NCBI RefSeq assembly: GCF_003641185.1
Contig: NZ_CP032757.1
Location: forward strand, 992,001 to 1,056,000
DNA length: 64,000 bases
Source of the DNA: Lactiplantibacillus pentosus
GTDB taxonomy: Bacteria; Bacillota; Bacilli; Lactobacillales; Lactobacillaceae
Direction of reading: 5' to 3'
The notes below the pieces were generated by a model. The model searched no databases and was not told where the DNA came from. It saw only the letters and a program-made list of their open reading frames with translations. A program made the position numbers and the translations under genes. Each line of letters opens with the position of its first letter. Within the stretch, counting starts at the first letter, position 1. Below, one piece after another: positions 1 through 7,970 of this stretch.

Positions 1-519
1 CAAGTCTTGACGGGTGCCAATAATCAGCGTATCCGTGAGTCTCATCTCGAAGGACTGTCAACGTACGGCTTAATGTCCGGTCAGCGCCAAAAAGCCGTCG
101 TTGAACTGATCGACTTTTTGACTGCCAGTGGGTATTTACAAGCGGTTGGCGGGCAATATCCGACGTTAACGGTGACGGCGAGTGGCGTCGACGTGCTAAA
201 AGGAAATACGACGGTCCACCGGAAAACGGCGCAAACCGTTCAACAGACGGTTCCTGAAAACAGTGCGTTGTTCGAACAGTTGCGGACATTGCGGCGACAA
301 TTGGCAGAAGAACAGGGCGTTCCACCGTTCGTGATTTTCTCTGACAAAACGCTGCATTCGATGTGTGAAGTCATGCCAGAAGATGATCAGGCCTTTCTCA
401 CCGTCAAAGGGGTCGGTGCTAGCAAGCTTGAAAAATATGGTGAGACCTTTATGGCGACGATTCGTGCAGCAGCGCACGCTGAAGCGGCAACCGAAGCTGA
501 AACACCTGCGACGGACTAA
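1..519 (+). CDS. recQ: RecQ-family ATP-dependent DNA helicase, C-terminal part (5' end outside window)
   Basis: The reading frame is open from base 1 with no convincing ribosome site, so this is the last 172 residues of a longer gene. Residues 1-65 resemble the RQC winged-helix region of RecQ (LSTYGLMSGQRQ followed by a short helix-strand unit). Residues about 85-155 form an HRDC domain, with VPPFVIFSDKTLHSM and VKGVGASKLEKYGE being typical HRDC segments. RecQ proteins unwind DNA during recombinational repair; these two modules bind DNA. The helicase motor would lie upstream of the window. The tail after residue 155 is rich in Ala, Glu and Thr and is probably disordered. The pseudouridine synthase gene follows 38 bp downstream and may be co-transcribed. 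Confidence 0.88.
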   Translation, partial: QVLTGANNQRIRESHLEGLSTYGLMSGQRQKAVVELIDFLTASGYLQAVGGQYPTLTVTASGVDVLKGNTTVHRKTAQTVQQTVPENSALFEQLRTLRRQLAEEQGVPPFVIFSDKTLHSMCEVMPEDDQAFLTVKGVGASKLEKYGETFMATIRAAAHAEAATEAETPATD

Positions 520-557
520 CGGTTGGCGTGTAATTTGAAGAGAAGGGTGACATAACG

Positions 558-1436
558 ATGCAATTTACTTGGACTCATCACGGGGAACCACTAGCGATGA
601 AGCGTTTTTTGACGCAGCATGGCATCAGTATGCGGACCATTAAAGCCATCAAACATGGCGCGGGCGATTTTTTGGTCAACGACCAGGTCAAAACGGGTGT
701 TATCACCATTAATACCGGCGATGTTGCTGGTATCCGGTTACCGGATGAGGCCGCGGATGAAACGGTTGCCGTCAGCCATCAACCGCTCCAAGTCCAATAT
801 GAAGACGCCAATTGGTTGGTGGTCGACAAACCTGCTGGATTGACGAGTGTGCCGGGCCCCAGCAATCGGGAGGATACCTTGGTCAATCGCATCAAGGGTT
901 ATTTGGTTGCGACCCAGGCACCCAATCAGCGCCCCCATCTGATCACGCGCTTGGACCGCGACACGAGTGGGTTAGTTTTGGTGGCCAAGCATCACGTGGC
1001 ACAGGGGATGTTAACTGACCCCAAGTTGGCTGACCAATTAGTCAAAACTTATTTGGCCTGGATTGAAGGCACGCTAACGCCGGCCAGTGGGACGATCGAC
1101 CAACCGATTGGGCGACTAGATGATAGTCCGAGACGTGGCGTCACAGCGAGCGGACAGCGGGCCATCACGACCTATCAAGTTGAGACATCGACGTTAGCGC
1201 ACGCCGTTAGCCGGGTCCGACTCCAGTTGGTGACGGGGCGGACCCATCAGATTCGTGTACACTTGTCAGCGCTCGGGCATCCCTTGCTCGGTGACGCCTT
1301 GTATGACGGTAATCAGACCTGGATCAAGCGCCAGGCGCTGCATGCGGCCAGTTTGCAATTTTATGACCCGTTTGCCGAACAGACCCGACGGTTCGAGGCA
1401 CCATTACCGGCAGACTTGCAAGCGTTGAACAAGTAA
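558..1436 (+). CDS. RluA-family RNA pseudouridine synthase
   Basis: The 292-residue protein carries the RluA-family catalytic signature HLITRLDRDTSGLVLVAK near residues 126-143, in which the aspartate of RLDRDTSG is the catalytic nucleophile. The GRTHQIRVHL segment near residue 225 is the second conserved block. The first about 60 residues resemble an S4-like RNA-binding module. Enzymes of this family isomerise specific uridines in 23S rRNA or tRNA; the exact target cannot be read from sequence. The ATG has AGAAGGGTGA 9 bases upstream. It follows recQ closely and ends before a strong bidirectional terminator. Confidence 0.93.
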   Translation: MQFTWTHHGEPLAMKRFLTQHGISMRTIKAIKHGAGDFLVNDQVKTGVITINTGDVAGIRLPDEAADETVAVSHQPLQVQYEDANWLVVDKPAGLTSVPGPSNREDTLVNRIKGYLVATQAPNQRPHLITRLDRDTSGLVLVAKHHVAQGMLTDPKLADQLVKTYLAWIEGTLTPASGTIDQPIGRLDDSPRRGVTASGQRAITTYQVETSTLAHAVSRVRLQLVTGRTHQIRVHLSALGHPLLGDALYDGNQTWIKRQALHAASLQFYDPFAEQTRRFEAPLPADLQALNK

Positions 1437-1541
1437 TAAGTTGCGTTTAATCGCGGTCGATGGCGACTGCAGTAAGTGTGGTAACGACTTAATGAATATA
1501 AAAATCGGGTTCGGTCAAGCCAAGCTGACGTAACTGACCCG

Positions 1542-1597
1542 GACTAAAAAAGACCTGCACACCAAGGTAAATTCCTAGTGTGCAGGTCTTTTTTAGT
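1542..1597. terminator. Bidirectional intrinsic terminator
   Basis: A near-perfect inverted repeat (CTAAAAAAGACCTGCACAC and its complement) surrounds a loop of about 17 bases. It has an A-run on the left and a T-run on the right, so it can stop transcription from the pseudouridine synthase gene and from the convergent ArsR gene. Confidence 0.9.
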
Positions 1598-1608
1598 AGA
1601 TGGCGCCT

Positions 1609-1935
1609 TTAAGCATTTCCCAGTGTGGCATTGTCCGCTGTTAACGTGGCAATGGTCGACTGCAACTGCTGCAATGGCGCAGTTAAGGTCAGAAAATAGA
1701 TATGTTCGACCCCGTTGCTCCGCATATCGATCACGCCGGCTTCACGCATCAAACGCAAGTGGTGTGATACGGCTGGCCGCGAAATGTTGACCAGGGCAGT
1801 AATATCCGTCACGTTGAGTCCGTTATCACTGTTCCCCAATGCAATGATAATTTGACGCCGAATCTTTTCGGCAAAAATATTGATTAATGTGGCACTTTCA
1901 GTGAGTGCCGTTTCGGATTGTTGAAAATTAGCCAT
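1609..1935 (-). CDS. ArsR/SmtB-family winged-helix transcriptional regulator
   Basis: The 108-residue protein has the ArsR fold: LINIFAEKIRRQIIIALGNSD is the first helix pair, TDITALVNISRPAVSHHLRLMREAGVI (about 43-69) is the helix-turn-helix, and EHIYFLTL is the beta wing. ArsR proteins are dimeric repressors that leave DNA when they sense a metal or another signal. I see no CVC-type metal site, so it may be one of the non-metal members. The C-terminal helix probably makes the dimer. It is transcribed away from the flavoprotein gene at 2289, which is a plausible target across the shared 350-bp intergenic region. Confidence 0.88.
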   Translation of the reverse strand: MANFQQSETALTESATLINIFAEKIRRQIIIALGNSDNGLNVTDITALVNISRPAVSHHLRLMREAGVIDMRSNGVEHIYFLTLTAPLQQLQSTIATLTADNATLGNA

Positions 1936-1942
1936 GGTGACT

Positions 1943-2288
1943 GCGTCCTTTCAAATTCAATTTACACTTAAGAGCCAATTTCCCCCATCGGCAGTACGCT
2001 AAAATAGGTGTTAAGTGTTGGTGTGACAACTTTAATCGTGGGCGATTTGCCCGGCCTTGGAAAATACAAGACATTGAAAGCCTACAAGTTGTCAGGTAGA
2101 CTAGGTATTATTTGCACGTTCGTACTTATGTATAATTAAAGCAAGTCATTAATCGATTGTCAAACCTTTTTGTTAAAAGTGAATACGATTAGCGGGTTTA
2201 ATGATTATTGTTCGTTTGATAACCATATTTTTATGTTGAAATGCGTTAAAATATAAGTATATTTGATATTCAAAAAGGAGTGGTTGTG
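1943..2288. other. Intergenic region between the divergent ArsR and flavoprotein genes
   Basis: This AT-rich stretch contains no credible gene. It must hold the promoters for both flanking genes. A short dyad-like AT motif lies at about 2251-2262 (ATATAAGTATAT), close to the flavoprotein start, and could be a regulator site. This is a guess from symmetry only. A purine-rich AAAAAGGAG ribosome site at 2272-2280 serves the next gene. Confidence 0.4.
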
Positions 2289-3053
2289 GTGAAAGTTATT
2301 GGAATATTGGGCGCTCATCGATCAGATGGGGTGACTGCTCAATTATTGAAAGCGGTGTTAAAGGGGGCGTCGGCAAGTGCTGAGACCGAGTTTGTCAACC
2401 TCAATGACTACCAATTACGCCCAGATTATGATAACCAATCAAATCCAAGTTTGGACAAATTGGAAGCTAAACTGCTAGCCGCAGACGTCTGGGTCCTGGC
2501 AGCACCAACTTATCTGGGCAGCTTATCCGGGGTCATGAAGAATTTTTGTGACTGCTTTCGGGGACGAATCGCGCGGTTTAACTCGGTTGGTGATGCCGTG
2601 CCAGACCGGTTTAAGAACAAGCACTATGTGACGATTACGGACTGCTACGCGGGTGGAATTGAAAACTATCTCACTGGTGTCACCGATGCAGCGTTTAAGA
2701 CGCTCGATAAGTTTTTAACAATGGGTGGCTTAATTAAACTACGCGAAATTGTGGTGACGAATACTTGGGGCATGCAGACGATTAGCGCGGCTAAGCAAGC
2801 CGAATGTGAACGAGTGGGCGCACGCGCTGCGCATAAGAAGGAAAGGGATGACAGTACAGTGAAACGTTATATTCAATTATTCTTTATGATTGCCGTCATG
2901 GCATTACTGACAATGGGGATTGAGGCCGGAATCCAGCAATTTATTCCGTTGAATAACTTCTGGGCGTACTACGGCGTCTTTGTCGTCGTCTTCTACGTTT
3001 TATTAGCGATGATTCTGCACTTCTTTACGGTCGTTAAACATCGGCGGCGTTAG
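2289..3053 (+). CDS. NAD(P)H-dependent FMN reductase-like flavodoxin-fold protein with a two-helix membrane tail
   Basis: The first about 180 residues follow the flavodoxin-like oxidoreductase pattern: VIGILGAHRSDGVTAQLL is the phosphate-binding loop for FMN, and AAPTYLGSLSGVMKNFCDCF is the second flavin-contact segment. Such proteins reduce flavins or quinones using NAD(P)H. Residues from about 190 are different. They give a basic linker and two hydrophobic segments (YIQLFFMIAVMALLTMGIEA and YGVFVVVFYVLLAMILHFF) ending in KHRRR, so the protein is probably tethered to the membrane. Three in-frame GTG codons lie at 2280, 2286 and 2289. I chose 2289 because the AAGGAG site ends 8 bases before it. 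The tail could be a fused small membrane protein. Confidence 0.82.
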   Translation: MKVIGILGAHRSDGVTAQLLKAVLKGASASAETEFVNLNDYQLRPDYDNQSNPSLDKLEAKLLAADVWVLAAPTYLGSLSGVMKNFCDCFRGRIARFNSVGDAVPDRFKNKHYVTITDCYAGGIENYLTGVTDAAFKTLDKFLTMGGLIKLREIVVTNTWGMQTISAAKQAECERVGARAAHKKERDDSTVKRYIQLFFMIAVMALLTMGIEAGIQQFIPLNNFWAYYGVFVVVFYVLLAMILHFFTVVKHRRR

Positions 3054-3425
3054 ACAAAAGTCAGATTGTTACTTGGACTGGTGCAGTTCACGATTCACTG
3101 TCATTATTTATCGACATAAATAAAATTATCATAGCTTCGCCGAACAAGTGACTCCGGGCGTTATCATCGTCTGGCAGTCGCTTGTTTTGCTATAATGAGA
3201 ACACTTATCGTCTGATTTGGCGCCTGGAAAGCTAGTATCTCAATTGCGGAACAACGCGTATAATTGAAATTGGTATTATGGTCAAATTAGGAGCAGACTC
3301 GCCAGCAATCAATGGTCAGCCGCCGACGCGAGGACGTTGCAGCAGGTATCATGGACGGCCAATGATTGCTGAATCAAACGAGTATGCCACATATAAATTT
3401 AGAAATATTTACGAGGAGGTAACCT
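3054..3425. other. Intergenic region and possible structured leader before the M50-like gene
   Basis: There is no credible gene here. A perfect AT palindrome (TTATTTAT, loop CGAC, ATAAATAA) occupies 3104-3123. Further on, CAGCAATCAATGG at 3303-3315 pairs, with one mismatch, with CCAATGATTGCTG at 3359-3371, closing a 43-base GC-rich loop. The second structure lies 50 bases before the ribosome site of the next gene and could be a regulatory leader. It matches no riboswitch family that I recognise. Confidence 0.4.
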
Positions 3426-4436
3426 ATGCAAGCAGTGGGACAATTTATTGAAACGGTCGGATGGCTCGGACTGGCGTTGATCGCCAGTGAGCTCGGCGCA
3501 ACCTTGATTTATTGGCTCGGCCAGTGGATTGGGTTTCGCCTGATTGGGGCGCGAATCGTACGTATCGCGGGCTTTCGACTGCAACTCAGTCATTTTCAAG
3601 GCCATTGGAAGCTGGAACGCCCCTTAACGCGCCATCCGCACCTAGTGGCGATGCCGCCAGCGGATGCCAAGCGCTTCAATCACGCGATTTACTGTTTTAG
3701 CGGTGGCTTATTGAACTTATTAACGGTCATGTTGAGCTTGATTACCCTGAACCAATTCAAGTTTAGCTTCGACTTATGGTTGTTTGCCTTTATCATCTGG
3801 ATCTGGGTCAATACGTTGAAGGCCGCTCAACTACTGCCAATGAACTTGCACGGCTATCCGACGGCAGGTCAGGAGTTTCGGCAGGCGCGTGCGTCAACCG
3901 CTGCGATGACGGCGGCCTATGTGACTGCGGTCGCAGCAGCCATCAAAGTGCAGACGGGGAGTGTGCGTGATTTGGATGCCAGTATGATCGTGATGCCCAG
4001 AGACGGCGGCAATCGTAACTATTTGGTCGTTCGTCAAGCCTGGCTGATTTTGGCGTGGGGCGTTCAACATGGTCTCGATACCCCTGAATTATTGGCGGGA
4101 TTGGCGCGGCTGGAACCGAGTTTTAATACGTTGCCACCGGCTGATTTAGCGCGGTACTTAGATGCGACGTTATATTGGAATTTACTCACGAATCATCGTG
4201 AACCACAAATTATTGCCTGGTATCAGGACGATGGCGTCCAACAGATTTTACGTCGTCATCAGCCGTTAGCACACTATAAATTAACTGCCGTGTACGAATG
4301 GCGCGTCCACCAACAGCCAGCAGCGGCGTTGACACTGATTGAGAAGGGTCTTAAACTGGCGCAACGCCTGCACGACGAAGACGAAGTGGCGTTGCTCAAA
4401 GCGCTCCGAGTCCAAGTCGAGGCGCAAGCAGACTGA
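3426..4436 (+). CDS. Membrane protein resembling a degenerate M50-type protease
   Basis: The 336-residue protein has a ribosome site (GAGGAGGT) 5 bases before ATG. The first 160 residues are a membrane domain laid out like small site-2-type (M50) proteases. A first helix contains ASELGATLIYWLGQ where active members have a zinc-binding HELGH motif. It is followed by a basic strand, a helix pair (about 84-130) and LLPMNLHGYPTAGQEF near residue 138, where active members carry the third zinc ligand. The two histidines are missing, so catalysis is unlikely. The C-terminal 170 residues are soluble and helical with weak TPR-like character. A function as a non-catalytic membrane adaptor is inference. 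The next operon begins 172 bp downstream. Confidence 0.6.
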   Translation: MQAVGQFIETVGWLGLALIASELGATLIYWLGQWIGFRLIGARIVRIAGFRLQLSHFQGHWKLERPLTRHPHLVAMPPADAKRFNHAIYCFSGGLLNLLTVMLSLITLNQFKFSFDLWLFAFIIWIWVNTLKAAQLLPMNLHGYPTAGQEFRQARASTAAMTAAYVTAVAAAIKVQTGSVRDLDASMIVMPRDGGNRNYLVVRQAWLILAWGVQHGLDTPELLAGLARLEPSFNTLPPADLARYLDATLYWNLLTNHREPQIIAWYQDDGVQQILRRHQPLAHYKLTAVYEWRVHQQPAAALTLIEKGLKLAQRLHDEDEVALLKALRVQVEAQAD

Positions 4437-4608
4437 AAGCCGATTTTAGCAGTGATGACGCTTGCCAAAGCCTGAACCGGGCAGCCCCAGTTGTCGGTTG
4501 ACTTTGCCAGGTAGAAGCTTAGGTTCTGGTAAAGATTGCGATTCAAAGCGGTCCGTCAACTAGGCGCGTGCTACACTGAGAACCATTGAAGTGAAAAAAG
4601 GTGAAAAT

Positions 4609-5718
4609 GTGAAACAGCGAATCAAACAGCGATGGGGTTGGTGGTTGACGCTCGTGGTGATTGTCCTCGGATTGATTGGAGTGGGGCTGACCCGCGTCAA
4701 CGCCGGACTTTATCATCAGACGGTCGCGCAGGTCACTCATGTTCAGACCACCGACCGCAGTACGACGACGGATGAGTTTGAGAATAAGGATAAGACGCTG
4801 GTCCAAATGGTAACAGTTCGCGTCCTCAACAAAGCGCACCGGGGTCGGACTTATCGCATCAAGAATACTTACACGCGGTCTGGCGCGATGGATCAACCCT
4901 ACCGTGTCGGCGACCAAGTCTTCTTGCGTATTCCTAGTAGTCAGCACAATGCAGTCACGATTCAGGGGCTCAAACGTGATACCGCGCTTGCATTCGTGGC
5001 GTGGTTAGCGCTTGCGTTACTGTTACTAATCATGCGTTTCAGTGGGCTGATGGCGTTTTTTAGCGTGGCACTAAACGCCGTTTTATTTTATGCGGCGATT
5101 CAAATCGACCTCGCAACTAACGGGGGTCACATTTACTTGCTATTCGGGGTGTTAGCGGTGCTGTTTGCCGTTCTGACACTGTGGCTGGTCTTGGGGTTCA
5201 GCCGCCAGATGGTCGTGACGTTGGGGGCGACCATGGCCGGGACCGGGTTAGCTGTGATCATCAGCCTGATTGTCTTTGCGGTGACCCATGAACGTGGGGT
5301 GACCTACGAATCGATGCAATATGTGACCCAGGTCCCGCGGCCGCTCTTTTTGGTGGAAACGGTTCTGGGCTCGCTGGGAGCCGTCATGGACGAATCCACG
5401 GATATTGTGGCGTCACTCTTTCAGCTGAAGACGGAACGACCAGATATTGCCCCACGACAAGTCTTTAAGTCGGGCATTCAGATTGGCCGCTCAATTATGG
5501 GACCACTGATTAATGTGCTCTTTCTGATTTTTATGGCCGATACGTTTGCGATGACCTTATTGTACTTGCGCAACGGCAATAGCTGGGGTTACACCTTCAC
5601 GATGAACATGTCGCTCGGGATGGTTCAAAGCCTGATTTCAGGAATTGGGATTGTCCTCGCGATTCCGGTCGCCAGTTGGTTAGCCAGCCGCTTGATGCCT
5701 AAGGAGGTGGTCGCATGA
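4609..5718 (+). CDS. YibE/F-family membrane protein, first of a pair
   Basis: This is a YibE/F-like protein of 369 residues. It has an N-terminal signal-anchor helix (about 10-30), an extracellular beta-rich domain (about 35-120, VTVRVLNKAHRGRTYRIKNTY), then about seven membrane helices. MDESTDIVASLFQL and KSGIQIGRSIMGPLINVLFLI are the conserved YibE/F core. The family is predicted to be a multipass transporter-like protein, but its substrate is unknown. GTG at 4609 is preferred because the AAAAAAGGTG site lies 5 bases upstream; a GTG at 4591 would overlap that site. Its stop overlaps the next start (ATGA), so the two YibE/F genes are translationally coupled. Confidence 0.8.
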   Translation: MKQRIKQRWGWWLTLVVIVLGLIGVGLTRVNAGLYHQTVAQVTHVQTTDRSTTTDEFENKDKTLVQMVTVRVLNKAHRGRTYRIKNTYTRSGAMDQPYRVGDQVFLRIPSSQHNAVTIQGLKRDTALAFVAWLALALLLLIMRFSGLMAFFSVALNAVLFYAAIQIDLATNGGHIYLLFGVLAVLFAVLTLWLVLGFSRQMVVTLGATMAGTGLAVIISLIVFAVTHERGVTYESMQYVTQVPRPLFLVETVLGSLGAVMDESTDIVASLFQLKTERPDIAPRQVFKSGIQIGRSIMGPLINVLFLIFMADTFAMTLLYLRNGNSWGYTFTMNMSLGMVQSLISGIGIVLAIPVASWLASRLMPKEVVA

Positions 5719-6479
5719 ACACGATTACCGTGCTTGGGCTGATTCTATTCGGACTGATGACGTTGATTGGCGGTAAGACTGGTGCGACCGCCTTTCTAAG
5801 CTTGCTATTTAACTTTGGCTTGCTATTTTTGGCCGTCGTATTGATTTCGTGGGGCTTTCCAGCGATGGGCGTCTCACTCGTGATTGGCACGATTATTTTA
5901 GCCTTCACGATTTTCTTCGGTGAGGCGAATGAGGTCGCTGCCAAACCGGCCTATATGGCGGCGTTGATTGTCATGGTGATTTTAGTCCTGATTATTTTTC
6001 CGGTCGAAAATTGGATCATGGCCCAAGGATTTAGCCTAGAGGACAGTGAGGACCTGGAAGGCATGTCGTTGGCAATCGGGGTCTCGTTTATTGGCGTCGC
6101 GGTCACCGAAGCAATTTTGAGTACGTTGGGTGCGATTGCTGAGGCGGCGATTGCGATTGCGGCGGGATTGAGTGAAATCTTGGCACAACATCCGCAGCTG
6201 CCAACTAAACGACTTTACATTGATGGTATCAGCATTGGTAAGCAGATTATCGGGACGACGTTTAATACGCTTTTCTTTGGCTTCTTTGGTGGCTTTTTAG
6301 CCCTGTTTATTTGGTTCTCGGGGTTACACTACTCATTTGGCAGTGTCATCAATAATAAAATATTTGTCGCCGAAGTCCTGATGGTTTTATTTTCACTGAT
6401 TGGCGTCATCCTGGTCGTGCCCGTTACGACGTGGGTGATGACGGTTCAGCATCGGCAGCAGGCTAAACATAACGATTGA
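5715..6479 (+). CDS. YibE/F-family membrane protein, second of a pair
   Basis: The 254-residue protein has about seven hydrophobic segments and no extracellular domain. It overlaps the previous YibE/F gene by four bases and has its own GGAGGTGG ribosome site inside that gene. The LSEILAQHPQLPTKRLYIDGISIGKQIIGTTFNTLFFGFF block (about 158-197) parallels the KSGIQIGRSIMGPLINVLFL block of the partner. This suggests an old duplication and probably a heteromeric membrane complex. The transported or handled substrate is unknown. Confidence 0.8.
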   Translation: MNTITVLGLILFGLMTLIGGKTGATAFLSLLFNFGLLFLAVVLISWGFPAMGVSLVIGTIILAFTIFFGEANEVAAKPAYMAALIVMVILVLIIFPVENWIMAQGFSLEDSEDLEGMSLAIGVSFIGVAVTEAILSTLGAIAEAAIAIAAGLSEILAQHPQLPTKRLYIDGISIGKQIIGTTFNTLFFGFFGGFLALFIWFSGLHYSFGSVINNKIFVAEVLMVLFSLIGVILVVPVTTWVMTVQHRQQAKHND

Positions 6480-6532
6480 CGCTTGCCAGTAGATTTGCTA
6501 GGGTTAAGAAAACAAGTGGGAGCGTTGTTCTT

Positions 6533-7096
6533 ATGGAAATTCGAATTGCAACACCGCAAGACGCGGCGCAGATTGCACCGTTGATTGCGATGATTTATCG
6601 AGATATGGAGATGCCGGTGCTGAAACGGGTCAGTGATGCTGATTTGAATGCAATGTTGACGACGTTGTACCTGCAGCCCGCCAACTTGGACGGGTTAGCA
6701 CAGACATTTGTGGCTGTGATCGATGACCAAGTCGTGGGCGTGGCTTTTGGGCACCTCGCACAAAATGAAGTGGCCGTTAATGACTTGTTGCGGCAGACAT
6801 CTGGTCAGCACGCTGGTTTTGAGGCGCCCTTGGAACTAGGCGGGGAGACGCGACCGGGAGAATGGTATCTGAGCATGTTAGCGGTTGACCCTGAAGCTCA
6901 GGGACACGGCGTCGGCAGTGCATTATTGGACGCACTCCCACAATTAGTTGGTGAGCTGGGGGCGCACAAGCTGAGTCTGAATGTTGATGACGGTAATCCG
7001 CGGGCGGCAAAGTTATACCACCGCTACGGGTTTACGGCGGATGGGCAGCTCATGATTGGGACTCATCCGTATCAGCACCTGGTAAAATCACTATAA
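6533..7096 (+). CDS. GNAT-family N-acetyltransferase
   Basis: The 187-residue product begins MEIRIATPQDAAQIAPLI, a typical GNAT N-terminus. It has the acetyl-CoA-binding segment WYLSMLAVDPEAQGHGVGSALLDAL near 117-141, in which QGHGVGSAL matches the Q/RxxGxG/A phosphate loop. The following KLSLNVDDGNPRAAKLYHRYGF is the usual C-terminal GNAT block. The substrate is not predictable. I chose ATG 6533 because the frame extends to 6476 only through an unlikely TTG that overlaps the previous stop, and GGGAG lies 10 bases before 6533. It may be the last gene of the YibE/F transcript. Confidence 0.9.
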   Translation: MEIRIATPQDAAQIAPLIAMIYRDMEMPVLKRVSDADLNAMLTTLYLQPANLDGLAQTFVAVIDDQVVGVAFGHLAQNEVAVNDLLRQTSGQHAGFEAPLELGGETRPGEWYLSMLAVDPEAQGHGVGSALLDALPQLVGELGAHKLSLNVDDGNPRAAKLYHRYGFTADGQLMIGTHPYQHLVKSL

Positions 7097-7103
7097 AAAT
7101 GAC

Positions 7104-7143
7104 TAAAACCGTGGTTGTTAGTTATCGACCACGGTATTTTTTT
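7104..7143 (+). terminator. Intrinsic terminator after the GNAT gene
   Basis: ACCGTGGT at 7108-7115 pairs perfectly with ACCACGGT at 7128-7135 and is followed by a run of seven T. Confidence 0.9.
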
Positions 7144-7229
7144 GACCTGATTAGGCCCAGCATTCTTTGAATATTTGAGGTCAGACGGTTAAACTTAGAT
7201 TATGAGCAAATTAGGAAGGTGAACGTGTC

Positions 7230-7898
7230 ATGCAGATTTATTTTATTCGTCACGGCCGAACGCAGTATAACTTGGAACACCGGTTTCAAGGCGGCCGGGC
7301 GGACTCGCCACTGGTCGAAAGTGGTATTGCCGGCGCTAAAGCAGCGGGGACTTATCTACAAAACGTTGAATTTTCAGCCGTGTATAGCAGTCCGCAACAA
7401 CGGGCGTTGGATACGGCCAAATACATCGTCGCGGCCAATCATTGGCAACCTGAGATTCAGGTCGACGACGGTCTTCGTGAGTTCGATTTTGGTGATTGGG
7501 ATGGCTTGAAAGAAGACGAGGTTCAGCCACAATCTTACGCACCAATGATTTTCACGAGTCCCGCCGAGTATCAGCCCGAATTAGCAGGTGGTGGTGAGGA
7601 CTATGCGACATTTGTGTCCCGAATCACAGGCACGATCCACCGACTAGTCGATCAGGTCGGTGTGTCTAACGCCAAGCCACTATTGGTTGTTTCACACGGA
7701 CTGGTCACCACGATGACAGTTAAGGCGCTGATGGGCGTGCCGTTGGCCAAATTACGAGCACCGTTTATCATCAATGGTCAGGAGATGAAAACGGTCGGCC
7801 ATGGTATCGTCGATAATGACAGTCTGACGGTATTATCAACCCCTGATAACCGCCAGTTTGAATTGACCCGTTGGAATGAGACGACGTATTTGGAATAG
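7230..7898 (+). CDS. Histidine phosphatase (phosphoglycerate mutase-like) family protein
   Basis: The 222-residue protein starts MQIYFIRHGRTQYN, carrying the RHG motif whose histidine is phosphorylated during catalysis. YSSPQQRALDTAKYI (about 50-64) is the second block, LREFDFGDWDG supplies the acid, and VVSHGLVTTM (about 155) gives the second catalytic histidine. The branch includes cofactor-dependent mutases and broad phosphatases. The lack of full-length PGM insertions favours a phosphatase. AGGAAGGTGA precedes the ATG. It is a single gene with its own terminator. Confidence 0.92.
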   Translation: MQIYFIRHGRTQYNLEHRFQGGRADSPLVESGIAGAKAAGTYLQNVEFSAVYSSPQQRALDTAKYIVAANHWQPEIQVDDGLREFDFGDWDGLKEDEVQPQSYAPMIFTSPAEYQPELAGGGEDYATFVSRITGTIHRLVDQVGVSNAKPLLVVSHGLVTTMTVKALMGVPLAKLRAPFIINGQEMKTVGHGIVDNDSLTVLSTPDNRQFELTRWNETTYLE

Positions 7899-7908
7899 GG
7901 TGGCAAGT

Positions 7909-7962
7909 ATAAAGGAGCTAGTATCAGTGCGGTAAACGCATGTGGATACTAGCTCCTTTATT
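7909..7962. terminator. Bidirectional intrinsic terminator
   Basis: TAAAGGAGCTAGTATC at 7910-7925 pairs perfectly with its complement at 7945-7960. It lies between the convergent phosphatase and lactonase genes. Confidence 0.9.
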
Positions 7963-7970
7963 TAACTTAA

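Noticed and set aside
4543..4947. A 134-codon minus-strand frame over the first YibE/F gene
   Set aside because: It lies antisense to a well-supported gene and has no ribosome site or family resemblance.
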